This document shows, piece after piece, positions 11,439 to 21,435 of a stretch of 64,000 bases of DNA. Location of the stretch: assembly GCA_020226215.1 (NCBI GenBank), contig CM035233.1, positions 1,426,001 to 1,490,000 on the forward strand. The letters run 5' to 3'. Both the position numbers and the translations under genes were made by a program. The notes beneath the pieces are model-generated. The model was not told the DNA's origin. It searched no databases and was given only the letters and a program-made list of their open reading frames with translations. How positions within the stretch are numbered: the stretch's first letter is position 1; the number at the start of each line of letters is the position of its first letter. Source of the DNA: Sindora glabra (Eukaryota > Streptophyta > Magnoliopsida > Fabales > Fabaceae).

Positions 11439-12905
11439 ATGGCTCAACCCACGAATCCTACAAGAATTGGCCTTGCTGGATTGGCTGTGATGGGCCAAAA
11501 TCTTGCTCTCAATATTGCTGAGAAAGGCTTCCCAATTTCTGTTTATAACCGAACTACATCCAAGGTTGATGAGACTGTGGAAAGGGCAAAACAAGAAGGA
11601 AATCTTCCTGTGTATGGCTTCCATGATCCTGAATCTTTTGTCAATTCCATTCAGAAACCTAGGGTTATAATAATGCTTGTCAAGGCTGGGGCGCCTGTTG
11701 ACCAGACTATTAAGACTCTATCTGCCCACATGGAGAAAGGTGATTGTATAATTGATGGTGGAAATGAGTGGTATGAGAACACTGAGCGGAGAGAGAAAGC
11801 CACGGCTGAATTGGGTCTGCTTTACCTTGGGATGGGAGTTTCAGGTGGTGAGGAGGGTGCTCGAAATGGTCCCTCTTTGATGCCTGGTGGGTCGTTTGAG
11901 GCTTACAAATATATAGAAGACATCCTTCTCAAGGTGGCAGCTCAAGTCCCTGACAGTGGTCCCTGTGTAACCTATGTTGGTAAAGGTGGATCTGGTAATT
12001 TTGTAAAGATGATTCATAATGGAATTGAATATGGTGACATGCAGCTGATTGCAGAGTCTTATGATGTACTCAAGTCTGTTGGAAAGTTGTCAAATGAGGA
12101 ACTGCAGAGTGTCTTTTCAGAATGGAACAAAGGAGAACTTCTGAGCTTCCTGATTGAAATCACTGCTGATATATTTGGAATTAAGGATGATAAAGGAGAT
12201 GGATACCTGGTTGACAAGGTTCTAGACAAAACTGGCATGAAGGGTACAGGTAAGTGGACTGTTCAGCAAGCTGCTGAACTGTCAGTTGCTGCTCCCACTA
12301 TTGAATCTTCTTTGGATGCTAGGTTCCTCAGTGGTTTAAAGGAGGAAAGGGTTGAAGCCGCTAAGGTATTTAAAGCAGGTGGCTTTGGTGATATATTGGC
12401 TGATCAACCAGTTGACAAACAGAAGTTGATCAATGATGTCAGGCAAGCACTATATGCAGCCAAAATCTGCAGTTATGCCCAAGGAATGAATTTGATCCGT
12501 GCAAAGAGTAATGAGAAGGGATGGGATTTGAAGTTGGGAGAACTGGCCAGGATCTGGAAAGGAGGTTGCATTATCAGAGCCATATTCTTGGACAGGATCA
12601 AGAAGGCATATGACAGAAACCCTAATCTTGCTAACCTTCTTGTGGATCCAGAGTTTGCAAAGGAAATAATAGATCGTCAGTCCGCCTGGAGAAGAGTTGT
12701 ATGCCTTGCTATCAACTATGGTATCAGCACTCCGGGTATGTCTGCTAGTCTTGCTTACTTTGACTCATACAGAAGGGAAAGTTTGCCAGCTAATTTGGTG
12801 CAAGCTCAACGAGACTACTTTGGTGCTCATACATATGAAAGGGTTGATGTGGAAGGGTCTTTCCATACTGAGTGGTTCAAGCTTGCAAAGCAGTCAAAGA
12901 ACTAA
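11439..12905 (+). CDS. PGD: 6-phosphogluconate dehydrogenase, decarboxylating (cytosolic type)
   Basis: It oxidises and decarboxylates 6-phosphogluconate to ribulose 5-phosphate with NADP+, the third step of the oxidative pentose phosphate pathway. The protein has 488 residues in one exon, the usual length for this family. The N-terminal Rossmann domain shows GLAGLAVMG (11-19) and NRT (37-39), which contacts the NADP 2'-phosphate. IIDGGNEWY (104-112) and the substrate loop GVSGGEEGARNGPS (133-146) follow. The catalytic segment FVKMIHNGIEYGDM carries K190, H193, N194 and E197. I chose the ATG at 11439 (MAQPTNPTRIGLAG) because the upstream in-frame ATG at 11373 lies inside the leader intron. 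There is no plastid transit peptide, so this is the cytosolic type; the C-terminus is SKN. All active-site residues I can place are present, so the enzyme should be functional. Confidence 0.97.
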   Translation: MAQPTNPTRIGLAGLAVMGQNLALNIAEKGFPISVYNRTTSKVDETVERAKQEGNLPVYGFHDPESFVNSIQKPRVIIMLVKAGAPVDQTIKTLSAHMEKGDCIIDGGNEWYENTERREKATAELGLLYLGMGVSGGEEGARNGPSLMPGGSFEAYKYIEDILLKVAAQVPDSGPCVTYVGKGGSGNFVKMIHNGIEYGDMQLIAESYDVLKSVGKLSNEELQSVFSEWNKGELLSFLIEITADIFGIKDDKGDGYLVDKVLDKTGMKGTGKWTVQQAAELSVAAPTIESSLDARFLSGLKEERVEAAKVFKAGGFGDILADQPVDKQKLINDVRQALYAAKICSYAQGMNLIRAKSNEKGWDLKLGELARIWKGGCIIRAIFLDRIKKAYDRNPNLANLLVDPEFAKEIIDRQSAWRRVVCLAINYGISTPGMSASLAYFDSYRRESLPANLVQAQRDYFGAHTYERVDVEGSFHTEWFKLAKQSKN

Positions 12906-12935
12906 TATCACCTGTATTCACCTATCAAAATTCCC

Positions 12936-12941
12936 AATAAA
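12936..12941 (+). terminator. polyadenylation signal of the 6PGDH gene
   Basis: AATAAA lies 31 bp after the stop codon and is followed by T-rich DNA. It is a good candidate near-upstream element for 3' end formation, though plant signals are loose. Confidence 0.5.
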
Positions 12942-15008
12942 ATGTATTGTTTTCTGTTCAAGAATGGGACATAAACAGCTGCAATTTGATGAAATTTTAT
13001 TTCATTTATGCCCATCCAACTTGATCGCATTTTGTTTTCCAAATAATCTGACTGTTGTAGCGTCACTAATACTGGTGGGTGTTTATCCTTAGATCTAAAA
13101 TCTGTCCTTGTTCTTGGTACTGCTTTTTCAGTTGAGAAGACTATCCTAGCAATCTGAATTATACATGTGTATGTTTATGATGGATCTGTTGGAGTTGAAT
13201 GATTTACATTTTGTGATGCTTTATCTTTTTTTTTTTTTTTTCCCCTATTTCCTCCCTTTCTTCTAATATTCCAATGGGATTTACAGAAGTAACTCTTTTT
13301 ATTCGATGTCTCCCTTGGCATTGGGCTGTTTAGAGATGTTTTGTCCTTTTACATTCATAGTTTCAATCATGTAGTTGACAGTTGCTGAATTTTGACGATT
13401 TTAGCCTCCACATGTAATGGCACAAATCCATGTGCTATTTTCTCCTGTCATTTGTTTCGTGCAATTGCAACCCACGAAGGTGTGAAGATCCTGAAAAAAA
13501 ATACAGCCTCACGTTGAGGATAGTTTGTTGAGAATAGCTGGCATTTTAGTTCTTCTTTAGGGCGACATCTGGCTTGGAGAAATACTGGGTTTACCAAATG
13601 AATGAATTCTATTAGTTGGATCCTATTTGTTACTAGTTAATTCAGTATGAGCCACTGAAAGTTTGCAAGTTTTTACCGCTATTCAAATCCTGAAGTATTT
13701 TGCGGTGATTAACAGAAAGACCAGATCAATAATGATGTGTTTTGTAGATCAAGCATGGCCATCGTTAACTCACCCCATGTTCTTAATTTGAAATTGTAAT
13801 TAGCATTTTGATTTTCAAACATGGTTCCTAATTTAATCTAGTTACGCAGGAACTCTCATATCATTAACTACTTGTCATTAATCTTGGAGATTGTGACCTC
13901 TGCTAATTCTTTTGAATATGAAATGCAGTTCACTGGGAATCCAATGAATGAAAGACTGTCCCTGCCAATTCCCCTCTTTCCTTTCTTGATAAAACTTAAA
14001 CATAGAAGAGAAAACGATTATTCACAAGCCAAACCGAGATGGAAACAATGAAGTTGTCAAGTCATGGTTTAATTGGTTCAGTCGGTTAAGAAAATTAATA
14101 AATTGAATGAAGAAGTCGATTCAGTCGAATTAGAATTATGATCAATTCATGATTTAACAGGTCAGTTTGGTTCAATTTTTAAAGCACTGTTTTGGTGTGT
14201 TTAAGAGATCAAGTGCTCTACTAATAAACAACATGGTTGTTGGCACTAGGCAACAATTACTGTTTTCTATCTTCAATTTAAAATTGGGGCTTTTATTTTT
14301 CATTTTGATTTCATACAGAAGGGGAATGTGAGTTTTATGATTCCTATAAAGGCATGTGTGGTCTCACGTTTTTATGTTGAACAAACAGCCTATAATCAGC
14401 AATTGCCTTGCTGTTACATCTTGAAAAGTTTGCTCATAAAATCACGTAATGCCCGGCCACTAACAAATTGCTTTTGCTGCTTCTGGTTGTCATTTCTGTG
14501 ACTTTGTGAATCCTTCCTCTCTATCCAGCTCAACATACTCCCTTATAATTCATTCTGCAACAGCAAGCTCACATGCATATGTGTTATTATTTTCTAGTTT
14601 CAGATAGAAAATCACTTCTAATTTTTCATTCTACAGTTTGCCAGAATCTTTTCCCACTTCCCAAACTGCCACCAAACAAATTTTTTTTTTTTCGTTTTTT
14701 TCTGTATCCATCCTCCAACTCAATACAAACTAAACGGTATACCTCTGCAGAAATAATTAACTAGAAACATTTGCACAGCATATTTTGGCAACTGATCGAT
14801 AGATTTGATCCCTTCTCTTCCCACCTATATCAAATATATCTGAATTCACCTTTCATTTTTCTTTTCGAATCCTCTAATTTTGCCCAATTAAATTTATATG
14901 GTTTACAACTCAAATAGAGTTAGAATTAAGACCATTGGTTTCATTTCATTTTGCCCTTAAATTGATCATATTAATGGAAAATATTTTCTGCAAAATACAG
15001 TTATGAAA
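12942..15008. other. intergenic region downstream of the 6PGDH gene
   Basis: It is only moderately AT-rich, with no supported gene. About 14050-14180 contains phrases like GGTTTAATTGGTTCAGTCGG repeated with changes, a low-complexity pattern seen in dispersed plant repeats. Homopolymer T runs occur at about 13225 and 14680. Confidence 0.5.
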
Positions 15009-15017
15009 TGTTAAAAT

Positions 15018-15190
15018 GGTGAATTCTAAGGTGCCTAAAGGGGTTTGGTACTTGGGGTGGTGTGGCAAAATACAGGCCATTGGATGAGATTACTAAGTCA
15101 ATGCTAAGATTTTTGTAATCTCATCCAGTGGCTTGTATTTTGTTACACCACCCCGGGTACCAAACCTTTTAGGGTACCATAGCAAGCACC
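15018..15190. mobile_element. foldback MITE of Mutator (MULE) type
   Basis: Nearly the whole 173-bp element is one inverted repeat. The outer ends are GGTGAATTCTAAGGTGCC and, on the other strand, GGTGCTTGCTATGGTACC; the inner stem continues with GGTTTGGTAC and TGGATGAGATTA around a ~23-nt loop. It is flanked on both sides by the identical 9-mer TGTTAAAAT (15009-15017 and 15191-15199). A 9-bp duplication with long inverted repeats is the mark of Mutator-like elements. It lies about 570 bp beyond the 3' end of the SOFL coding region. Confidence 0.88.
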
Positions 15191-15572
15191 TGTTAAAATA
15201 GGAGAAAGTGTTTTATTTGTTTAATTTTACATATAAAAAATTTGAAAAAGCAATTTCTTCCATTTCAAAAAGAAACTTACTTTCCTCTGCAATCGAACCT
15301 TGTAATATCATTTTATTTTTTTTAATTATCAATACAAGTGACATGTTATTCATTGATTAATATATATATATATATAAATATATATATATGATATTTTCCT
15401 ATGAAAAAAATAATTTTGACGAAACAAATGAAGCTTAAGTGTGTTGAAAATTTGATGATTGGATTCAGTTTGCTAGCAGACTGTTGTCACCTAAGCTTGA
15501 ACAACATTGATGATGCCTAGTTCAAGAATAGTGCTGCTCTGCATTTTCATACTATTTCTCTATATAGACTTG

Positions 15573-15578
15573 TTTATT
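15573..15578 (-). terminator. possible polyadenylation signal of the SOFL gene
   Basis: AATAAA on the minus strand, about 185 bp downstream of the SOFL stop codon. The distance suits a plant 3'UTR, but nothing else confirms it. Confidence 0.35.
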
Positions 15579-15762
15579 ACATATCACTGTGTGAAGAAAA
15601 ATGAAGCCTTATCATAGAATTTAGTCTGAAACTCCGAATACAAATAAAACTCTAGCACTATAAATCTATTCCTTCAAACAAAAAATTGCTTTGGGGATTT
15701 TAGTTCTTGGGGGGGAGTTCTGAGTACAAAACTAATCCGGAAATAAAAACAAACTCAGAATT

Positions 15763-16098
15763 TCATTTTCTTTTACTTCTAGAATCGACTCGTTTCTTCT
15801 CCTGTTTGCTTGCATTCTTCTGTGATGGATCTTTTTTATCCTTTTTAGAGTCCGCCTTGCCGTGATGATGAATTTGACCAGATGAAGCATCTGAGGCCAC
15901 GGAATCGTCACTTTCTGCGTCATCAACTTTTCCTTCTTGCTTCTTCTGTCTCCTGTTTCCAACGTGGATATCCTCATCATATTCGTAGCCACATCCGGAG
16001 TCATCTTCTTGCATGGAAGAGCCAATATACATAGTCCAACCAGATTCACTGCTGCTACATCCTTCTGCAGTACCCAAAAGTTGCCTAAAGTTGTCCAT
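15763..16098 (-). CDS. SOB FIVE-LIKE (SOFL) family protein
   Basis: This is a 111-residue plant-specific protein with both family signatures: the SOFL-A box CSSSESGWTMYIGS (residues 14-27) and the SOFL-B box DDSVASDASSG (64-74). Arabidopsis SOB5 and SOFL genes raise cytokinin levels when overexpressed; the biochemical activity is unknown. An acidic stretch (QEDDSGCGYEYDEDIH) lies between the boxes. The C-terminal third is Lys/Arg/Ser-rich and ends in RSKRK, a possible nuclear signal. I chose the ATG giving MDNFRQLLGTAEGC because upstream in-frame codons (one begins at 16149) encode unrelated hydrophobic residues and lie in the leader. The gene is intronless in its coding part, has no near neighbour on its strand, and looks intact. 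Confidence 0.9.
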   Translation of the reverse strand: MDNFRQLLGTAEGCSSSESGWTMYIGSSMQEDDSGCGYEYDEDIHVGNRRQKKQEGKVDDAESDDSVASDASSGQIHHHGKADSKKDKKDPSQKNASKQEKKRVDSRSKRK

Positions 16099-16209
16099 TC
16101 TTGAAGCTTTGAAGAAAATGTGGGAGAAATAAATTACACAGACAAACATATAGAAGAAGGAATTAGGGGAGAATTCATTGTGAAGACAGAAAATTGAGCT
16201 GCTACCAAG

Positions 16210-16218
16210 TATTTATAT
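16210..16218 (-). promoter_or_regulatory. TATA box of the SOFL gene
   Basis: On the minus strand the sequence reads CCATATAAATACT. TATAAATA is a near-canonical TATA box about 115 bp upstream of the start codon and would give a leader of about 80 nt. Confidence 0.6.
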
Positions 16219-17837
16219 GGCAATGAAATAGTAGATGCTTATTTCATAGCTCATGGCTTAAATCCTGGGAAGAAGCAGGAAGGTTCTCACTATAAAATAA
16301 TGTGACCTAAAATAATTGAAAGTATCAACTGAACAGAAAAAGAATGTTCATCTGTAAATAAAATTATTATTTTTTTTAGGATGTGTCATTGTCATCTTGA
16401 ATGGATATCTAACTTTTAGCGCAGGACAGAGATGTCCCAGTAGCACAAGGTGCACAACTGGAAAGAATGAAAACCCATGTCTTTAAACATGTAAAAAGAA
16501 TACCTTTTCACTTTGTATGTATCTATCATGCATAAAAATTCTTTCCTTGTCTCTAGAAAACAGACCAACACATACATTCCTCAGACCCAGTGATTATTTA
16601 GACCTGAGCTCTCTTTCTGTAATAAAAGAACTATTTAGATTTGAGCACTTTAATTCTCTCTGCTATATATTTCTTCAAACTTTTTTTTGTTATTTATCTT
16701 GAATAGAATAAATCACTATTTTCCATGTTTGGTATCCGTCTGGAAAGGTGCCGAGTTAATTCTAAGTTTCAAAATTGATTTTGTCTCTCAAGATCATGTG
16801 CTTGGTTTAATTTTTGAATGTCTCAGAATCTGTTTTTTCTCAAAAGAAAGTTGGGTTGAGAAGCTACAATGAACTGTTTTTGACCTCAACTTTATTTTAC
16901 CGAGTATAAAATAGAATCAATTTTTTCATAATCAATTATACATAACAAGCTATGTTCAAAAATTAACAGATGAGACAAATTGAAGTAAAACTTGGATGAT
17001 TAATATTAATCAATCAAATTGAGTTGTGAAACAGATTTTATAGAAAATCATTTTAATTAACTTTTTTTTTTGGGTTGAAATTATGAATTAGCCCTATGAT
17101 GGAAGGTTGGGGGGTGGTGGCCAGTAGTTGGCCGAACTTTGTCTGAAAGTGGGCTGCTACCATGCAGTCAAAGAAAGCCACAACATACTTTCAAGTTCTC
17201 TACAGTAGGCCTTTAGGAGTTGGACAGGCAGGAGAGAGGACCACCCCATGATCCTTTTGTTGGCCTCCCTAGGGTCACTGTCCTTGAATTCTTTGGGAAG
17301 ATTAGCCAATTTGTCCCTAATTCAAGCTTTGCTTCAATTTGATCCATAAAGCATTTTAATCGGAACCAATTTTGCTCTTAATTACACAAATATTGACATT
17401 GTGTTCATTTTTAACATAAAGTACAACAATTCTTCTTGACACTCGAAATTGCGTCTTGAATATTTTCTCTTTTATGTCATGCGTTTAAATTCAGGACCTC
17501 ATATAAAGGGGGTAAAAAAAAAAAAAAAAAAAGGACTCCATCGATCCTTTTCATCTATGCCTTACATGGCATTCAACCAAATCTTCATCTTCAGATCACA
17601 ATCTACCCTGTAGATTACCTTTTAAGTAATTTCAAATGTTCATATGATGACATAATTCTTGTTAATGATTTAACAATTGGTAACTTAATATTTGTTGTGA
17701 GCCCAACATTCTCTGATGTGTTTCTTTTGATCGTTGAATTCACATTTTCTGATGGGTAGCCATATTGGGTAGATTTACCGTTCTTTTTCAAGTGCAAAAT
17801 TATTTAGGAATAGACTTCCATATGGAAGTCACTTTCT
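16219..17837. other. upstream region of the SOFL gene
   Basis: Probably includes the SOFL promoter. No supported gene. The block at about 17095-17290 is clearly GC-richer than its surroundings and contains G-runs and CCACCCC-type phrases, with no coding frame. A poly(A) run lies at about 17514-17532. Confidence 0.5.
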
Positions 17838-18804
17838 CTTGCATGCAAGGTTGTGTTCAAACATTTTAGGACTTTAGGCAAAATTATTAAAAAGACTCAT
17901 TATAATATAAATTATCAATTGAATTAGTTGTTACATCATTTTTATAAATAATAACAAATTTATTTAGAGTATCATATTGAGATTGAATTAACTTTTTGAC
18001 TTTTCTCTCTTTTTTTAATTTTTAAAAATTAAATTCATATTTTCTATTTGACATCTTCTATTGTTATAAAGTATAAAAATAAAATAAAATAATAACAATA
18101 ATAAAAATATAAATAAAATAGATGTGCAAAATAAATAAGAAAAAATAACGAAATGATAGAACTTAGAAACTTAGAAAGAAAGAGAATTACATGTCGTATT
18201 ATTTATGCAACAATTTGATATCAATTCACTTTGAGAAGTCACTTTAAAAAAATATGAAAATAAGAGTGAGAAAAGAGAATAAAATATGAGAGTTAAAAAA
18301 ATTTGAAAAGAAAATATTAAAAATTTATGGTATATATAGTTAAAAAATGACTATTATATATTATAATATTAGAAATTATTAATTGGTAATAATGTACAAA
18401 TACAATATTATCATTGGATTACTAATGTATAACTCCTCAATAACACATTCAAATCTGTAACTAATTAAGAAATAATTCTAAAGAGAGTAATTAACGTTAG
18501 ATTATTAATGTATAATTAATTTTTTATAGTCATTAATCATTTATTTTATATAGTCATACAAAAAATATGCAACTAATTGAGGAATAAAACGATAATTATT
18601 TCCTAATTAGTTGTAGATTGTATAGTCAATAGTAATAACTATACAAATAATCTCAAAAAGAGTAATTATAGTTGGATTTGAAGTTTAATTAATTTACCAA
18701 TGACTATATAAAATAAAAAAAATTATAAGTGGGGCCTAAGAAAAATTAGAGACCTAAGGCAAGTGCCTTATTTGCCTATCTAAAAACATGACCCTACCTG
18801 CATG
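17838..18804 (-). mobile_element. hAT element C, non-autonomous deletion derivative
   Basis: The element (17846-18796, 951 bp) is bounded by CAAGGTTGTGTT on the left and, on the other strand, TAGGGTCATGTT on the right. The flanking 8-mers are CTTGCATG and CCTGCATG, a target-site duplication with one change. Its sequence is related to the reverse complement of the two elements at 19863 and 21444: it keeps their 5' subterminal region and last ~60 bp but has lost the transposase C-terminal segment. Confidence 0.82.
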
Positions 18805-19854
18805 GATACTACATTGAGGCTTTTTTTTTAATAAAAAAATTATTTTGGCTATCATTAATGTGATGCTTTTATTATTTTGTATTGCAATCTTCACAATGAT
18901 CATTGTAATTTTGGTTAAAAAAATTGCATATATTTATAAAGGAAATTGCAACGTGCTTGAAACATAAAAAATACAAGTTGTGATACTATACTTTGATCCA
19001 ATTTTTTTATGAAAATTCAAGCGCGCATTTGGCCTAGAATGAGAATTTAAGGTAATACTTAACAATTAAATCATTCAAAAATGTTCTAGAATTAATTTTC
19101 TTATAGTGATGTGTTATGTAAGGTTTAATAATTAATGACATAAGTATATAGGATAATCAAAACAATGCACTCATCCTGGTGAGTGGGAATTTTTTCTTAA
19201 TTGGCTTTCTTCTTAGAATTATATATATATTACATATTTCCAAATTTTCCCTAAATAATTTCTACATAATGAACTAGGCCTAGACACAATGAGTAAATGG
19301 CTAGCAACTAAATTAAGATATATAAAGAGTAATGAATGACATTGGTCATGTGTGATAATTGCTTATAATGTGTTTGCTTGTATATGATAGTATGATGGGA
19401 TGACTAGGATAATTATCATATTCAAAAGGGAATTAGGACAATCAGGAAAAACCTTATTGAGCAATGCTAGTAATAATAATTGTTTATGTTATGAAAATGT
19501 ATCACAATTAGATGTTGTAGATCACCTTAGTAGAAATTGGTATGACTGAGGTAAGACAAGACTAAATGATAGAAAAGAAATAAATCTATTACGACCTACC
19601 TAACCATGATTGATATTGAACCCATTTTCTAGTTTTCACAAGTCTGTCTAATCCTACTTTAGCACCATTGCACAAATATTAGAACATAAACTATTTCTTT
19701 TATATCTATTATAAAAAATATTCAAAATGATAATTACAATTTATATATAAGTTGTTATGAGTTTTTCATAACTTTCCTACTAGGTCCAAAATATTCTATT
19801 TACAACTAAACACTAACTATGGCTACATGGACACATTCTCGAAGAGAATCCTAC
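18805..19854. other. AT-rich spacer between hAT elements C and A
   Basis: No gene or clear repeat boundary seen. About 19590-19854 may belong to an older retrotransposon into which element A jumped. Confidence 0.4.
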
Positions 19855-21361
19855 TCTTGAGTTAGGATCGTGTCTTTGAGTAGGTAAGTAAGACACTTGT
19901 CTTAGACCCCTAACTTTTCCTAGGTCCTACTTATAATTTTTTTTTATTTTATATAGTCATTAAACAATTAGTTAAACTTCAAATTCAATGGTAATTACTC
20001 TATTTGAGATTATTTGTATAGTCATTAATATTAATTATATAATTTGCAACTAATTGAATATAATTAGGAATTTATTTCCCAATTAATTACAGATTTTTTG
20101 TATGACTATACAAAATAAATGACTAATGACTAAAAAAAATTAATTATACATTAGTGATCAAATAATAATTACTCTCTTTAGGATTATTTCTTAATTAATT
20201 ACAAAGTTTTTTGTATGACTATACAAAATAAATAACTAATTAGGGAATATTTAAGAATTTATTTCTTAATTAGTTGTAAATTTTTTGTATGACTATATAA
20301 AATAAATAACTAATAACTAATGACTAATGACTATAAAAAATTAGTTATGCGTGAGTAATCTAACAATAATTACTCTCTTTGGGATTATTTTCTATTTAGT
20401 TGCATATTTATGTATTATTACTAACTAAAAAATTTTAATATTATAATTTATAACGGTCATTTTTTTATCTATATATACCATAGATTTTTAACATTTTCTT
20501 TTCAAATTTTCTTAACTCTCATATTATTTTCTTTTCTCACTCTTATCTTCATACTCTTTTAAAGTAAATTCTCAAAATAAATTAATATCAAATTACAAAT
20601 TGTTACATAGATAGTACGACGTGTAATTTTCTTTATTTTCAAGTCTTCAGGTTCTATTATTTCATTATTTTTTTCTATTTACTTTACACATCTATTTTAT
20701 TTATATTTTTATTATTATTTTTATTTTATTTTATTTTTATACTTTGTCGCAATAGAAGATGTTAAATAGAAAGTATAAATGTGACTTTGAAAAATTAAAG
20801 AAAAACTTTGGATATGAAACTATCTTTGATTTTTTATTTAAATCCTAAAATTTTAAAACTTTGGATAGGGATCAATTGCAAAAATATTGTATTAATCTTG
20901 AAAAGTTTTTAAGTTTTAGTGAACATTCTGATATTGATAATTTTCATTTATTTTCAGAATTGAAGGTACTGAGAGAAGTGTTAACAAAAGAAATTAATAC
21001 TCCAATAGAAGTATTAAACTACATTAAAAGATTAGATTCATTTTCAAATGTATGCGTTGCTTATAGAATATTATTAACAATACTTGTAACGGTTGCTACT
21101 ATCGAAAGAAATTTCTTAAAATTAAAATTGCTTAAATCCAATATGAGATCATCTATGTTATAAGATAAATTAAATGGATTAGCCATATTATCTATTGAGA
21201 GTGAAATGTTAGAATTATTTAATTATAAAATTTTGATAAGTGATTTTGCAGCTCAAAAAGCTAGAAAAATAATATAAAATTTAATGATTTATATTATATT
21301 AAGCCCCTTTAATAATTTTGCCTAAGACCTCAAAATATCTAGACATAGCCCTGTCTTGAGT
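19855..21361 (+). mobile_element. hAT element A with 8-bp target-site duplication
   Basis: The element is 19863-21353 (1491 bp). Its ends are TAGGATCGTGTC and, on the other strand, CAGGGCTATGTC. It is flanked by identical 8-mers TCTTGAGT (19855-19862 and 21354-21361). The 8-bp duplication and the short TAGGG/CAGGG-type inverted repeats mark the hAT superfamily. Subterminal tandem units with a TTTTGTAT-gact-ATACAAAA palindrome fill the 5' part. A broken transposase relic occupies the 3' part. Confidence 0.9.
20759..21277 (+). pseudogene. internally deleted hAT transposase relic in element A
   Basis: One frame runs from ATG (MLNRKYKCDFEKLKKNFGY) to a TAA at 21275 and is broken by two in-frame stops: one shortly before LDRDQLQKYC and one at 21161-21163, where element B has a Glu codon. 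The C-terminal part matches the hAT dimerisation region: LLTILVTVATIERNF, then LKLLKSNMRS and, after the stop, DKLNGLAILSIES. The start resembles the basic N-terminus of TTF/ZMYM-type hAT transposases, so the middle of the protein (including the catalytic core) has been deleted. It is not functional. Confidence 0.82.
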
Positions 21362-21435
21362 TACCGGTGATGGATGGGAAGCTTCCACATGCATATTTAT
21401 AAAATAATTTAAATAAAAAAATAGTGAATCATAGA

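Noticed and set aside
15732..16049. 105-codon frame overlapping SOFL on the same strand
   Set aside because: The alternative frame lacks any motif, while the other frame carries both SOFL signatures.
17095..17290. microRNA precursor
   Set aside because: I could not form a continuous stem of 20 bp or more from the GC-rich block, and no known plant microRNA sequence was recognised.
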